Numbered from the stretch's first letter, positions 32,988 to 45,299 are shown. The stretch is 64,000 nucleotides of DNA from Paraspadella gotoi (GCA_051294375.1 CM119268.1:23569938-23633937); one strand, 5' to 3'. Notes: generated by a model not told the origin, from the sequence alone. Program-made: numbers and translations.

Positions 32988-33981
32988 CTTCCATTATGAC
33001 CTTTACTACAATTCGTAGCCATAATTATCGCCGATCCTTCGCCTCAATTTCTCGTCTTTCCGCGTCGGACACAATATATCGATTCTGCTCTCCGAATCGA
33101 ACGAGACCCAATGTCCAATAAAATCGCCCCGAGCCACCGCGAAGAGGGTGAAACCTTTGCCCGAGGTTTTCCACCGTGAAAGGAGAAATGTCTCCGGTGT
33201 GCCCAGTTCGGGTCTGTGCGAATGTCCCGCGGGGGCAAGCGGCTTCCCACTGCTGATTAGAGGCCTCTGCCAGCACCCGTAGATCCACCGACAGCTTCCG
33301 TCACAACTCTTGTCGTTTCGAGTTGCCGCCTCGGTAGCACCTCTTCCTGCTGTCGCTGGCACTTGGCCCAACCTTCGTGGCCTTTCGTCGATGGGCGGGG
33401 ACGAACGGACTCGGCTGCTTGAAGTCTACGGAGGAGTTGAGGTCGGAGGAGATCGGCGTCGACTTTGCGCGCCTGGGGCTGCTGAGGCTTGCTGAGGCTT
33501 GCTAGAGCTGCAGCGGAAGAGGGATCTCGTTTCGTCTCTGGACCGAACAGAGTTGGCGGTCCTGGGTGATCTCCGTGGGAGACCTGCGAAGGGTGCGACG
33601 AGGCGGTTGGAGGTCAAAGGAAGCGCCAGAGCTCGACAGAACCTCCTTTCGTCCTTAAGGTCTTCGTCTCTTCGACCACGCTCGAGATCCTCTCGGCGAA
33701 ATGAAGCAGAGCACGCGCCGGCGACAGAACAGTGCAAGCAGCAGAAGAAGTCAACGAAGTCTGAAGCCGCGTTTGACGAGCAGACGATTCTGGCGCCGGG
33801 AGGGCTGAGGCGGCGCTGTTGAAGGCCCAGTTGCTGTTCTAGTGGAGTGAAAGCGTGGCCAGGGCAACAGAGAAGTCCCGTCGTGGATGATTACATAGTA
33901 GCAGAGAGGTAGGAGGGGGACGAGTGAGGACAGGAGTGAGCCAGTGTGGAAGCGAGGGAAAGGAAGCGCGTTGAGAGACAT
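32988..33981 (-). pseudogene. fringe exon 1, copy B, frameshifted
   Basis: Same start-codon context (CTCAACG side) and donor GTGAG as copy A. Numerous small indels (for example extra C and G in the stem) split it over at least three frames. Exon 2 is absent from this copy. Either unpolished sequence or a decayed fragment. Confidence 0.8.
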
Positions 33982-34913
33982 TCTATGTGGATAGGGGGAG
34001 TTTTGTTGCATAGGAGTTTGTGATAGAGTTTGGTGGGATAGAGCGAATCGAAGAAAGAAATGAAGCTTGGGATCGAACACTTTTTTTAAATAATAGGTTT
34101 TGGGGAGATTATTTATGCATTTTTTTTTTATAAAATCCTTAATTTTATTTTCAACTTCGAACTTTAAAAAAGGTTAAGTTTACGCCCAATCAGTTTTTTC
34201 CACTTCGGCGGGTTTAAATTTCTTCTTGATTTCTAGTTTTTCTGGTTTTAAGAAGAAAAAAAGAATTTTCTTTTTTTTTTTTTTATTTTCGCGGACCAAA
34301 TTTTTTAGAGTTTTTCTTTTTTCGAGTTTTCGAGTTAAAGTTTTGGATTCGTCCAAACTTTATATCGAAAGAGAAGTTTCTTCTCTTTTTCTTTTTTCTT
34401 CTCTTTTTTCTTTATTGTTATTTCTTTTTGTTCTTCTGACTAAAAATATTTTCTGTTCAACTTTTATTTCCAATAGTTCAAAGTTTTTCTCCGAAAAAAA
34501 AATTATCTTCTCTTTTTTTTTTCGATGAAAAAGAAAAAAAAAAGTTCAAATTGTTGCAAAAGGTTGATTTCGAAATTGAAGAGAGAGGAGCGAGGACTAA
34601 AACTTATTGTCGAAGGGTTTTTTTTCTCTCTCTTTTTGAAGTATGAGTTAGAGAGAGAAGAGAGGGACAGAGGAGCTGATTGGGTTCTGCGGTCTCTCGC
34701 TCTTTTTCGAAAGCGAAGAGATGCGGAGAAGAAAGCGGGAGAGAGACAGAGTCAATGGATCTTCGTAGGAGGAGGATGAGGAGTGAGGAGGCAGGAGCGC
34801 AGGAGGAAGAAGTCGACGAGAAGCTCCTAGAGGGACGACGACGACGAGACGACGGACGAAGAAGACGACGACGGACACGTCGTCGTGAATTCAAAGGCCA
34901 TGCGGAGAGTACG

Positions 34914-34950
<37 letters not shown>

Positions 34951-35097
34951 AGAGCAGAGAGAGAGAGAGAGAAGAAACGCGCTGCTTGGAATTTTTTTTC
35001 GACCGGGGATGAAGGAAGGGATAGAAGGAGGAGGAGGAGGAGGAGAGAGGAATAGAATAGGTCCAAGAGAGAATTAAAAAAAGATAGGAAAGAGAGC

Positions 35098-35136
<39 letters not shown>

Positions 35137-35148
35137 AAGGAAAGTCAC

Positions 35149-35258
35149 ATGGTTTTTAGGGGAGGAGGACTAAGAGAAGTTTTTTGGGTTAGTGACCACG
35201 TCGTAGTCTCTCTTCTCTCTCTCTCTCTCTTTCTCTCACTCCTCTCTGTCTCTCTCTC

Positions 35259-35296
<38 letters not shown>

Positions 35297-36532
35297 AAAG
35301 AAAGCTTTCCGCGCCAAGTTGTTGCTTTTATTTTAAAGAAAAAATATGTTTTTGCAAGTTAAAAGATGGCAGAGAGTGGGCAGACGGAAATTAAACTTTT
35401 TTTTGGCTATCGGTCTCTATTCTATCTATCTCTTTGGCTTTACGCACCACAACATACACACTCATTCACACTCTTGAATTTTTTTTTATTTTTTGAGAAG
35501 AGAGAGAGAGAGAAGACGAGAGAGAGGAGCGCCAGCTACATCTCTTCGTAACCTTTTTTCAACTTTTCAATTTGGGTGGGAAGTTTGATCCGTTAGTAAC
35601 ATTTCGGAAAACGAGATAGGAGAGAGAGACAGAGAGAAGAGAGAGGGAAGAGAGACAGAAAAGGATACTCAACAGATGAAGAGGCAAACAGGGCTGAGAG
35701 AGAGTTGGGGAAAGAGAAAAAAAAGATTGAGAGAGAGACGGCAACCTGCCCTTTGTTGCAGCCTTCTCCATAATGGGGCCACGATATACCGATGGGCTTT
35801 CGGCGCTGCTTTTACCCCTGCCCCGCTCCTGACGCAAGCGGGTGAGGGTCGGAGCTGCCGAACGGTCTCCGCTTCCGCTGCCCAGAGAGGGGAAACCACG
35901 TGCATCTCAAGCCTGGGGATGAGAGAGAGAGAAGAGACGAGAGAGAGAGAGAGAGTGGATATGGGGGAGAGATAGAGAAAGAGAGAGAGAGACAGAGTTT
36001 CGTTTGTTAGTTTCGGCGAGCAGGTGTTTTGGAAAAAACGGAAATTACGAAAAGAGAAAATTATAAAAAAGAAAAATTCTCAAAAAAACTTTTTTGTAGG
36101 GTTTATTGTGAAAAATAATAGAAAAGGTAAGAGAGAGAGGGAGGGAGAGAGAGAAAGAGAGAGAGAGAGACGAAGGGTTTTCGATGCAAATAGTGGGTCT
36201 CCGGAAATCGACGTTCATATTTTTTTCTATTGAAAATTGTCGGGACTTTTTTTTTCTTTTTTTTCTCTTAAAAAAGATGCACGATTAAGATGAGAGAGAG
36301 AGAGAGAGAGAGAAAAACAGGACAAGAGAAGAGAGGAGAGAGAGAGATGAGAGAGAGAGGAGAGAGAGAACGAGAGAGAGAGAGAGGGAAGAGAGGGATT
36401 CTCCAACCGAGGAAATCAAACGGAAGGTTGAAAGCTGTTTTTCTTTTTTAGGACTCGCCGGGCGGCCAACAAGGTGTTTGAGCACAATGGAGCCTTCATT
36501 CGGCCGTTGAGATGGAAACAGAGAGAGAGAAG

Positions 36533-36580
<48 letters not shown>

Positions 36581-37120
36581 CTCTGTTTTTGCGGTTTTAA
36601 GTAAGGGATGGGCTGAATCTCTGTATTAGTCTTTTGATTTCGCTATTTTCTTAATTTCCCATTTTTTATTTTTACAGAAAATTTCTTATTCTTTCTATTT
36701 TCTTCAAATATTTTTTCTCATTTTTTTTCCATTTTACTTTAGGTTTTCCATTTTTTCTCCATTTATTTCCGTTTAAGAAAGAAAAATTATAAAAAATACG
36801 CAGTAAAAAAAGAAAAACTTAACAAAAAATTAAAAAAAAGATAATTTCTATTTATTTGGTTTTTGGAGGCGAAATCATTTTTTTTATTATTTTTTTTTAA
36901 TTACTAAATCTTTTTTATAATTATTTTATTCGTTCTTTCTATTTAATCGGTCGTTTTGGTTTGTCAGGAACCAAACCTTTTTTCTTTATATATAACTTTC
37001 TTTTTATATAAGACATATTAAATATATATAATATATATATATAATATAATATATATATAATATATATAATATGATATTTGATAATGAACTTTTTTTCATT
37101 TGTCTCTTGGCCTCATTTCA
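35149..37120. other. Copy B of fringe upstream DNA
   Basis: Repeats 24181-26140, including the GC-rich island (about 35745-35925). No extra content. Confidence 0.7.
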
Positions 37121-37286
37121 CTCAGAATGAATTGAACCCAAAAGGGACGCGACCCGAAAAGCATGGAGCTTTTTCCCTTACTGGAACTTCCAAAAAAAAG
37201 GCAGCTCTTGACCCAAACTGACTGAATCTCATAAAAAAGAGGCGGCGGCGGCGGCGAGGGCCGGCGGCGGCGGCGGCGGCGAGGGC

Positions 37287-37317
<31 letters not shown>

Positions 37318-37983
37318 CGGCGGTGATACAAATTCGAACCACTGACCGATGATATTTGCCCACTAGAATGAATAGAGTGATGTTAAATAATACAATTTTA
37401 TGAAATAAAATAAAAAGCCATAAAAATACTTTGACAAATTTATTATTTAATTTTATTCATTGTCATGAGAGGGCACCAGAAACACGTTATTCGTAATGAC
37501 ATAATTTTTTAAAAAGATTGATATTTTCTTTTATCTCAGAACTTGAAAAAGATATTTTGAAATCTTGATATTACATAATGGTATAACTATATACAAAATA
37601 AGCTGACTGGGCTAAAACTATATTAGTAAAATAAAAATAGATATAGATTAGTATTTACTAATAAAATTGTTTTAAAGATTTAATTTTGCTTCACCACGAT
37701 TCAAACCACAGTTTCATTAAAGTATCATGGAGTTTGAATAAGCTTGAATAAAAATGTAATGTTAATTTTAAGGCAACTCGAATATTTAGTATAAAACAAC
37801 TTTTTATATATCAAGATTCCGTACAGTAAACTCCCTTTTTTTCCTATCGCCTTATCTAATCTCTCTCGCCTGTACAGCGGGATCGGCTTCGAGGCGTCGA
37901 CCGCAAAACTCGATTAATACGAACTTTCGAATCTCGAGTTCAAATTTTTTTGTTGGACCGAGTCATTTTCTATCTCGAAAGCG

Positions 37984-38152
37984 AATGGAAACTAAGATCG
38001 AGAGAGAGAGAGAGAGGAGAGGAGGGAGAGAGGGAGAGGAGAGGGAGGGAAAGGGGGGAAGGAGGGAGAGGAGAAGAGGAGAGAGAGGAAGGAGGAGGAG
38101 GACGGAGGGGGAGAGGAGCGGAGGAGCAGGGAGAGAGAGAGAGAGAGAGAGA
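37984..38152. repeat. GA/GGA-rich tract
   Basis: Purine-only stretch of about 170 bp, longer and more G-rich than the matching GA tracts of copy A (27085-27180). Confidence 0.8.
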
Positions 38153-38396
38153 GAGTCGAAACAGTTCCGAAAAAATATCCTACCACTTGATTGAAAGAGA
38201 AACCAGGTGCTAATAAATTAGACTGTATGACTTGATTGAAAACTTGAAAAATATTGAAAGCAACAAAAAGTAATAGAAAATCGGAAAATCGGAAATTTTT
38301 TTAAATTTTTCGATCCGATAACTTTTACATTTTATTTTTATAATGTCACTTCATGTTTTTACTAAAATTATTTTTATCTTTTATTTACTTTTTCTT

Positions 38397-38626
38397 TAGA
38401 ACAAAGTTTGAAGAGAGATTTAACAACGATTTTTATTTCATAGTGAAACGGACATGTTTCGACTCACATACGAGTCTTCTTCAGCGCCAATTCAATTTGT
38501 GAAGAAGACTCGTATGTGAGTCGAAACATGTCCGTTTCACTATGAAATAAAAATCGTTGTTAAATCTCTCTTCAAACTTTGTTCTAAATCAAATCACAAC
38601 GAAACAGAAAGGAAAAAAAAACACAA
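38397..38626. mobile_element. Foldback element with perfect 86-bp arms, copy B
   Basis: 38397-38482 is the exact reverse complement of 38501-38586, loop 18 nt, followed by a 40-nt A-rich tail (AAAGGAAAAAAAAACACAA). Flanked by identical 12-mers TTACTTTTTCTT (38385-38396 and 38627-38638). Copy C has a single similar site and no insert. Read on the minus strand, the left arm gives CTGAAGA, an A, a GACTC/GAGTC hairpin, then GAAAC and ATGTC|CGTT. The CGTT can pair with the GGCG before the core, the layout of a type I hammerhead with a tiny stem III. Known Penelope-like elements carry hammerheads. A link to them is inference. Confidence 0.75.
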
Positions 38627-38799
38627 TTACTTTTTCTTATATTTTCTTTTCTTTTGCCTATCTTTTAATCTCCTTTCTTATATTTTCTTCTCTATTGCCT
38701 ATCTTTTTTCCATTTTCCTATCTTTTATTCTCTTTTGTCTGTCTTGCTTTTTATTTTGAAAAGGATTAATCATCGTAACTCCTGAATCAGAATCGAAAT

Positions 38800-39252
38800 T
38801 TCAAAAAGAAGATTCTTTCTTTCTTTTTCTTTCTTTCTTTCTTTCTTTCTTTTTTTCCCACTTTGAATGGAATCTTTTGTTTCAAACGAAATAAAAAAAG
38901 AATAGAGAAGATTTTCAGAATTAGAAAAGTAGAAAAGAGGAGATGAATAAAGAGAGAAGAACAATTGAAGGAAATAAAAAAGAATAATTAGGGAAATAAG
39001 AGAAAGAGTGTTAGAGCGAGAAATATAGAGAGCGAGTCGAAGGAAGAATATTCATTTTTATCTTATTCTACGTCGATTAATAAATTTCTTACGACTTTAT
39101 GTCAAATAGTTATTAGCAATTTGTCGCTCAATAATACTTATTGCCTTCTGCCATTTTTAAATTCTAATGATTTTGAAAATGAAAAAAAAAGTTTGAAGTA
39201 ACTTGAAGACAAGAGAACAAAAAACATTTAAATCGTAATCATGGCTCACTCT
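38800..39252. other. T/C-rich and AT-rich DNA of copy B
   Basis: Includes (TTTC)n at 38816-38852. No gene. An N run follows (39253-39596). Confidence 0.6.
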
Positions 39253-39679
39253 NNNNNNNNNNNNNNNNNNNNNNNNNNNNNNNNNNNNNNNNNNNNNNNN
39301 NNNNNNNNNNNNNNNNNNNNNNNNNNNNNNNNNNNNNNNNNNNNNNNNNNNNNNNNNNNNNNNNNNNNNNNNNNNNNNNNNNNNNNNNNNNNNNNNNNNN
39401 NNNNNNNNNNNNNNNNNNNNNNNNNNNNNNNNNNNNNNNNNNNNNNNNNNNNNNNNNNNNNNNNNNNNNNNNNNNNNNNNNNNNNNNNNNNNNNNNNNNN
39501 NNNNNNNNNNNNNNNNNNNNNNNNNNNNNNNNNNNNNNNNNNNNNNNNNNNNNNNNNNNNNNNNNNNNNNNNNNNNNNNNNNNNNNNNNNNNNNNNCGCT
39601 CATAATTCACGACACCCTCTCTACTTTGTTTTCTTTCTCTCTTCAGAGGCGGACAGAGACCCGATGGTCTATCCATCTC

Positions 39680-40034
39680 TGCCCGAAATTTTAACTTTCT
39701 TTGCCCGACGAAGAACCAAAATCAATTCTTTTTGCCCGACTTTTTGATAAGATCAATACAAAATTATCCATTCATTTAATAAATAAGCTATCTTGCCCCT
39801 GACTTTTGACTGGCTTTGGTGGTTTAAAGCCTCCATCACTTTTAATAAAATTTTACCGTTGTTGTCATCGCAAATACAATCATTTTCGTGTTCTAGTTTT
39901 TTAATCCAAAATTTGTGACCTTTGCCCGAAATACGGTTTCATCCTCCATCCCTTCCTCTGCCCGATCAACGTTCCATCCTCCCACTGCCCGACACATCCT
40001 CTTCCCCTCTGCCCGACATATCGTCTTTACCCGA
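39680..40034 (+). promoter_or_regulatory. Cluster of seven TGCCCGA heptamers
   Basis: Exact TGCCCGA at 39680, 39702, 39733, 39923, 39959, 39986 and 40010, plus TACCCGA at 40028, all on one strand. The central interval (39770-39845) is a family B repeat, as if inserted into the cluster. Could be a binding-site cluster or a degenerate minisatellite. Confidence 0.4.
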
Positions 40035-40045
40035 CCGTGTCGGCC

Positions 40046-40319
40046 TCAGATCCGAATCCATTAAACATCGCGAGATTTTGACATAAAAAAAAATCTCAAA
40101 TTTCTTCTTCTTTTTTTTTTGGTTCAAAGTTTTCATCTTTGAGAAATTTATTTTTCTTTTCTTCCATTTTTTTCCTTTACCTTCTTTCACTCCCTCTCTC
40201 TCTCTCTCCCTCTCTCCCTCTCCATCTCTCTCCCTAATCATTTTTATTTTCCTATTCTTTCTGTTCACTCCTTTCCAGTTTTTTCCACTACCCCCCACAC
40301 AATTTTCCATTTCTTCCAT
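40046..40319. other. Unique DNA right of copy B
   Basis: First sequence not shared with copy A. T/C-rich with CT tracts. No gene seen. Confidence 0.5.
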
Positions 40320-40797
40320 CAATTTTCCACTCCCTCCTTTCACAGTTTTCCACTCCCTCTTTTCACAGTTTTCCAATCCCTCCTTTCACAGTTTTCCAAT
40401 CCCTATTTTCACAGTTTTCCACTCCTTCCTTTCACAGTTTTTCACTCCCTCCTTTCACAGTTTTTCACTCTCTCCTTTCACAGTTTTCCTATCCCTCCTT
40501 TCACAGTTTTCCACTCTCTCCTTTCACAGTTTTCCAATCCCTCTTTTTACAGTTTTCCACTCCCTCCTTTCACAGTTTTCTACTCCCTCTTTTCATAGTT
40601 TTCCACTCCTTCCTTTCACAGTTTTCCACTCCCTCCTTCCTTCAATTTTCCACTCCCTCTTTCACAGTTATCCACTCCCTCCATTCACAGTATTCCACTC
40701 CCTCCGTTCACAGTTTTCCACTCCATCCTTTCACAGTATTCCACTCCCTCCGTTCACAGTTTTCCACTCCATCCTTTCACAGTTTTCCACTCCCACC
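40320..40797 (+). repeat. 23-bp minisatellite of splice-acceptor-like units
   Basis: About 21 units of TTTTCCACTCCCTCCTTTCACAG with minor variants, here split as TTTTCCACTCCC and TCCTTTCACAG. Every unit has a pyrimidine tract followed by CACAG, i.e. the layout of a 3' splice site. It ends 34 bp before the exon-like segment at 40831. Confidence 0.9.
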
Positions 40798-40830
40798 ACA
40801 TTATCTCCACTGGTTTTTCTTTTTTTACAG

Positions 40831-40992
40831 ATGAAACGAAATCCGTTGACCCAGATGGAATAGTTTGAAAGAGATGGAAAGAATGGAGAGAATCGCTTGT
40901 AAAAGGTTGGGAGAGTTTCTTCAATGATACAGATGAATTCGTACTGTACTCTCTAAGCGGCTTAAACAGAGGAAAGTGCATTGACGTAACAG
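40831..40992 (+). pseudogene. Exon-like segment, 162 nt, with one in-frame stop
   Basis: Bounded by TTTTTTTACAG and CAG|GTGAGA. Phase 1 to phase 1, 54 codons, encoding a Trp-rich then hydrophilic stretch ending in GKCIDVTG. One TGA (40866-40868) breaks the frame, and the other two frames are worse. It may be a real exon with a base error, a decayed exon, or chance. It shares symmetric phase 1 with the 8-cysteine gene exons but has only one cysteine. Confidence 0.4.
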
Positions 40993-41061
40993 GTGAGATT
41001 ATGTCGAGGGAAATAATTACGAGGGAGACGACGAAAGGGATTAGGGGGGGAGACGGCATGA

Positions 41062-41420
41062 GGGAAATGGCAAATAGGGTGGGAGGAAAGGAAATGGCAA
41101 ATAGGGTGGGAGGAAGGGAAATGGCAAATAGGGTGGGAGAAAGGGAAAGAGCAAATAGGGTGGGAGAAAGGGAAATGGCAATGAATAGGTTAATAGATAT
41201 GGAAATGGCATAGGGAAGACAGTAAGGGAATTTAGAAAAAGAAGTGGTAAATGATGACACTTGGAGATGAATAGATAGGAAAGTGGCAAAGACAGTAAGG
41301 GAAGTGGCAAATTAGAAAAAGACAGGAAAGTGGTAAATGGATGAGACTGAGAGATGAATAGATAGGAAAGTGGAAAAGACAGTAAGTGAAGTGGCAAAGA
41401 CAGTAAGTGAAGTGGCAAAC
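41062..41420 (+). repeat. 27-bp minisatellite and a degenerate relative
   Basis: Four to five units of GGGAAATGGCAAATAGGG + TGGGAGGAA (41062-41185), then looser repeats of GATAGGAAAGTGGCAAAGAC type to 41420. Confidence 0.85.
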
Positions 41421-42186
41421 ATAAAAACTTGGAAGGGAGTAAAAAAATTCACTCAATTGAAGAAATGATCTGGGGTTAAATTTTCAATCTGGAATTCAAG
41501 AACCTTTTTGTTTTCGACCGTGAAAAGGTGAACAAATTTCTCTCTTCCTCTCTCTTCTCCTCAAATCTTGACCACAGACAAAATAAAAATGACGGAACAG
41601 AATGAAAAAAAGTAAAGAAAATAGAAAAAAACAAATTTTTTTTGCTTCGAAATATTTTGTCTATCTTCTTGCAAACAATCTTATTTGGCATAACAATTTC
41701 CTTTTTAATTTATTTCATAATTTTCTAATCTTTATCTTCTCCTCATACATCTTTTCTCATAGTGATTTCTCTCCTTTTTTTTGCGTTTTTAACTTTTCGA
41801 CAGAAGTGAGGTAAATAATAATGAAAGGAAACTATACAACGTTCTTATCTTTTAATAATTTTAATAGTTTTATTAATCTATTTTATTTTATAAATTTTAT
41901 AAATTTGATTTTTTTATTTCATTATTTTTTCTGTGAAAACACTTTTCTTTCGTTTTTATTTCCAAGAAGATTTAACTAATATATATATTCTTATAGTCAC
42001 CATTACATAACAAATATATCAGTATTACAAATCACTAGATAACATAACCTTACAATTAATAATAACAATCAAAATGTCTTTTTCTTTTCACAATCGATAT
42101 TAAAAATAGGAAGAATTTATTCGGTCGAATTGTGAAGAATCGTCGGGTTATTGGCCTCTGANNNNNNNNNNNNNNNNNNNNNNNNN
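41421..42186. other. AT-rich DNA between copies B and C
   Basis: No gene seen. Ends in a 25-N gap (42162-42186) that marks the edge of copy C. Confidence 0.5.
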
Positions 42187-42198
42187 GATGAGAGAGAA

Positions 42199-42284
<86 letters not shown>

Positions 42285-42958
42285 AGAGAGTGGCCATATT
42301 ACGATTTACTGTTTTTTTTCTTTCTCTCTTCAAGTTACTTCAAAACTTTTTTTTCTTCATTTTCAAAATCATTAGAATTTTAAAAATTATTTAATTTATA
42401 TTGAGCGACAAATTGCTAATAACTATTGACATAAAGTCGTTAAGAAATTTATTAATCGACGTAGAATAAGATAAAAATGAATATTCTTCCTTTCGACTCG
42501 GCTTCTCTATATTTCTCGACTCTAACACTCTTTCTCTTATTTCCCTAATTATTCTTTTCTATTCCTCAATTGTTCTTCTCTCTTTATTCATCTCCTCTTT
42601 CTACTTTTCTAATTCTTGAAAATCTTCTCTATTCTTTTTTATTTCGTTTGAAACAAAAAGATCCATTCCAAAGTGGGAAAAAAAGAAAGAAAAGAAAAAG
42701 AAAGAAGAAAAGAAAGAAAGAATCTTCTTAATTTTCGATTCTATTTCAGGAGTTTACGGATGATTAATCCCTTTTTCAAATAAAAAGAAAGACAGGACAA
42801 AAAGGAGAATTAAAAAATAGAAAAATTGGAAAAAAGATAGGCAATAGAGAGAAAAGATAGGCAATAGAGAAGAAAGGATAGGCAAAAGGAAAAGATAGGA
42901 CAATAAAGAAGAAAAGATAAAAGGAGATTAAAGATATGGCAAAAAGAAAAGAAAATAT

Positions 42959-42972
42959 TAAGAAAAAAGTTA
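42959..42972. other. Empty site of the foldback element
   Basis: On the minus strand reads TTTAACTTTTTTCTTAATA, one copy of the sequence that is doubled around the element in copies A and B. Confidence 0.7.
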
Positions 42973-43187
42973 AATAAAAATAAAGATAATTTTAGTAAAA
43001 ACATGAAGTGACATTTATTAAAAAATTAAATGTTAAAATTTATGCGGATCGAAAAAATTAAAAAAAAATTTCATTTCGATTTCTACTTGTTCTATATTTT
43101 TCAATTTTCAATCAAGTCATTACAGTCTAATTATTAGCACTCGTTTCTCTTCAATTCATAGTGGTAGATATTTTTCGGAAACTGTTT

Positions 43188-43231
<44 letters not shown>

Positions 43232-43242
43232 TCTCTCTCTCT

Positions 43243-43274
<32 letters not shown>

Positions 43275-44682
43275 ATCTTAGTTCCGATTCGCTTCGAGAT
43301 AGAAATGAACTCAGTCCCAAAAAAAATTTGAAACTCGCAGATTCGAAAGTTGTATTAATCGAGTTTTTGCGGTCGACGCCTCGAAGCCGATCCCGCTGTA
43401 CAGGCTAGAGAGATTAGATAAGGCGATAGGAAAAAAAGGGAGTTTACTGTACGGAATTATTGGATATATTAAAAAAGTTGTTTTATACTAAATATTCGAG
43501 TTGGCACTTAAAATTAACATTTACACTTTTTTATTTCAAGCCTTATTCAAACTCCATGATAACTTTAATGAAACTGTGTTTGAATAGTGCGTGTAAGCAA
43601 AATTTAAATCTTTAAACAATTTTATTAGTAAATACTATCTATATCTATTTTTATTTTACTTAATATAGTTTTAGCCCAGTCAGCTTATTTTGCTAATATA
43701 TGTATACCATTATGTAATATCAAGATTTCAAAATATCTTTTTCAAGTTCTGAGATTTAAAAGAAATATCCAATCTTTTTTAAAAAATTATATCATTACGA
43801 AAACGTGTTTCTGGTGCCCTCTCATGACAATTGAATAAAATTAAATAATAATTTGTCAAAGTATGTTTTATGCTTTTTATTTTATTTCATAAAATTGTAT
43901 TATTTAACACACTCTATTCATTCTAGTGGCAAATATCATCGCGTCAGTGGTTCGAATTGATCACCACCGGCCCTCGCCGCCGCCGCCGCGCCGCCCTCGC
44001 CGCGCCGTCGCCTCCTTTTATGAATTCAGTCAGTTTGGGTGTCAAGAGCTGCCTTTTTTTTGGAAGTTCCAGTAAGGGAAAAAGCTCCAGGGCTTTTCGG
44101 TCGCTCCCTTTTGGGTTCAATTCATTCTGAGTTTGAAATGAGGCCAAGAGACAAATGAAAAAAGTTCATTATCAAATATCATATTATATATATTATATTA
44201 TATATATTATATTATATATATATATATATATATTAAATATGTCTTATATAAAAAGAAGTATATATAAGAAAAAAAGTTTTTGGTTCCTGCACAACCAAAA
44301 CGACCGATTAATAGAAAGAAAACGAATAAATAATTATAAAAAAGATTAGTAATTAAAAAAAAAATAAATAAAAAAAAATGATTTCGCCTCCAAAAACCAA
44401 ATAAATAGAAAATTCTTTTTTTTAATTTTTTGTTAAGTTTGTCTTTTTTTTACTGCGTATTTTTTATAATTTTTCTTTCTTAAACGGAAATAAATGGAGA
44501 AAAAAATGGGAAACCTAAAGTAAGAATGAAAAAAAATGAGAAAAATATTTGAAGAAAAATAGAAAAATAAGAAATTTTCTGTAAAATAAAAAATGGGCAA
44601 ATAAGAAAATAGCGAAATCAAAAGACTAATACAGAGATTCAGCCCATCCCTTACTTAATAACGCAACAAAAAACAAGGCAAG

Positions 44683-44720
<38 letters not shown>

Positions 44721-44829
44721 GTTTCCATCTCAACGGCCGAATGAAGGCTCCATTATGCTCAAACACCTTGTGCCGCCCCGGAGTCTAAAAAGAAAAAAGC
44801 TCAACCTTCCGTTTGATTCCCGGTTGGAG

Positions 44830-44892
<63 letters not shown>

Positions 44893-45242
44893 TCTCTCTC
44901 TCTCTCTCTCATCCCTATCGTGCATCTTTTTTAAGAGAAAAAAAAAAGAAAAAAGTCCGACAATTTTCAAAGAAAAAAAGATGAACGCTGATTTTTCCGC
45001 ACACTAATTGCATCGAAAACTCGTCTCTCTCTCTCTCTTTCTCTCTCTCCCTCCCTCTCTCTCTTTACCTTTTTCTATTTTTTTCACAATAAACCCCTAC
45101 AAAAAAGTTTTTTTTGAGAATTTTCTTTTTTATAATTTTTCTCTTTTTCTAATTTCCGTTTTTTTCCAACACCTGTCTCCCGCAGACTAACAAACGGAAA
45201 CTCGTCTTCTCTCTCTCTTTCTCTATCTCTCCCCCATATCCA

Positions 45243-45299
<57 letters not shown>

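Larger units (their letters stand above)
32295..40045. repeat. Duplicated block, direct copy B
   Basis: Matches copy A from about 21,500 to 28,300, then after an N run (39253-39596) matches 30,690-31,138. Before 34,897 it carries frequent indels. From 34,897 to about 36,300 it is identical to 23,928-25,310 apart from CT-tract differences, then diverges again. Right of 40,045 the sequence is unique. Confidence 0.85.

Noticed and set aside
24181-36233. Repeated 60-110 residue frames rich in Ser-Leu or Arg-Glu
   Set aside because: They follow CT/GA tracts, recur only because the DNA block is duplicated, and overlap on both strands.
40320-40797. CRISPR-like direct repeat array
   Set aside because: Units abut without unique spacers, and the genome is eukaryotic; this is a minisatellite.
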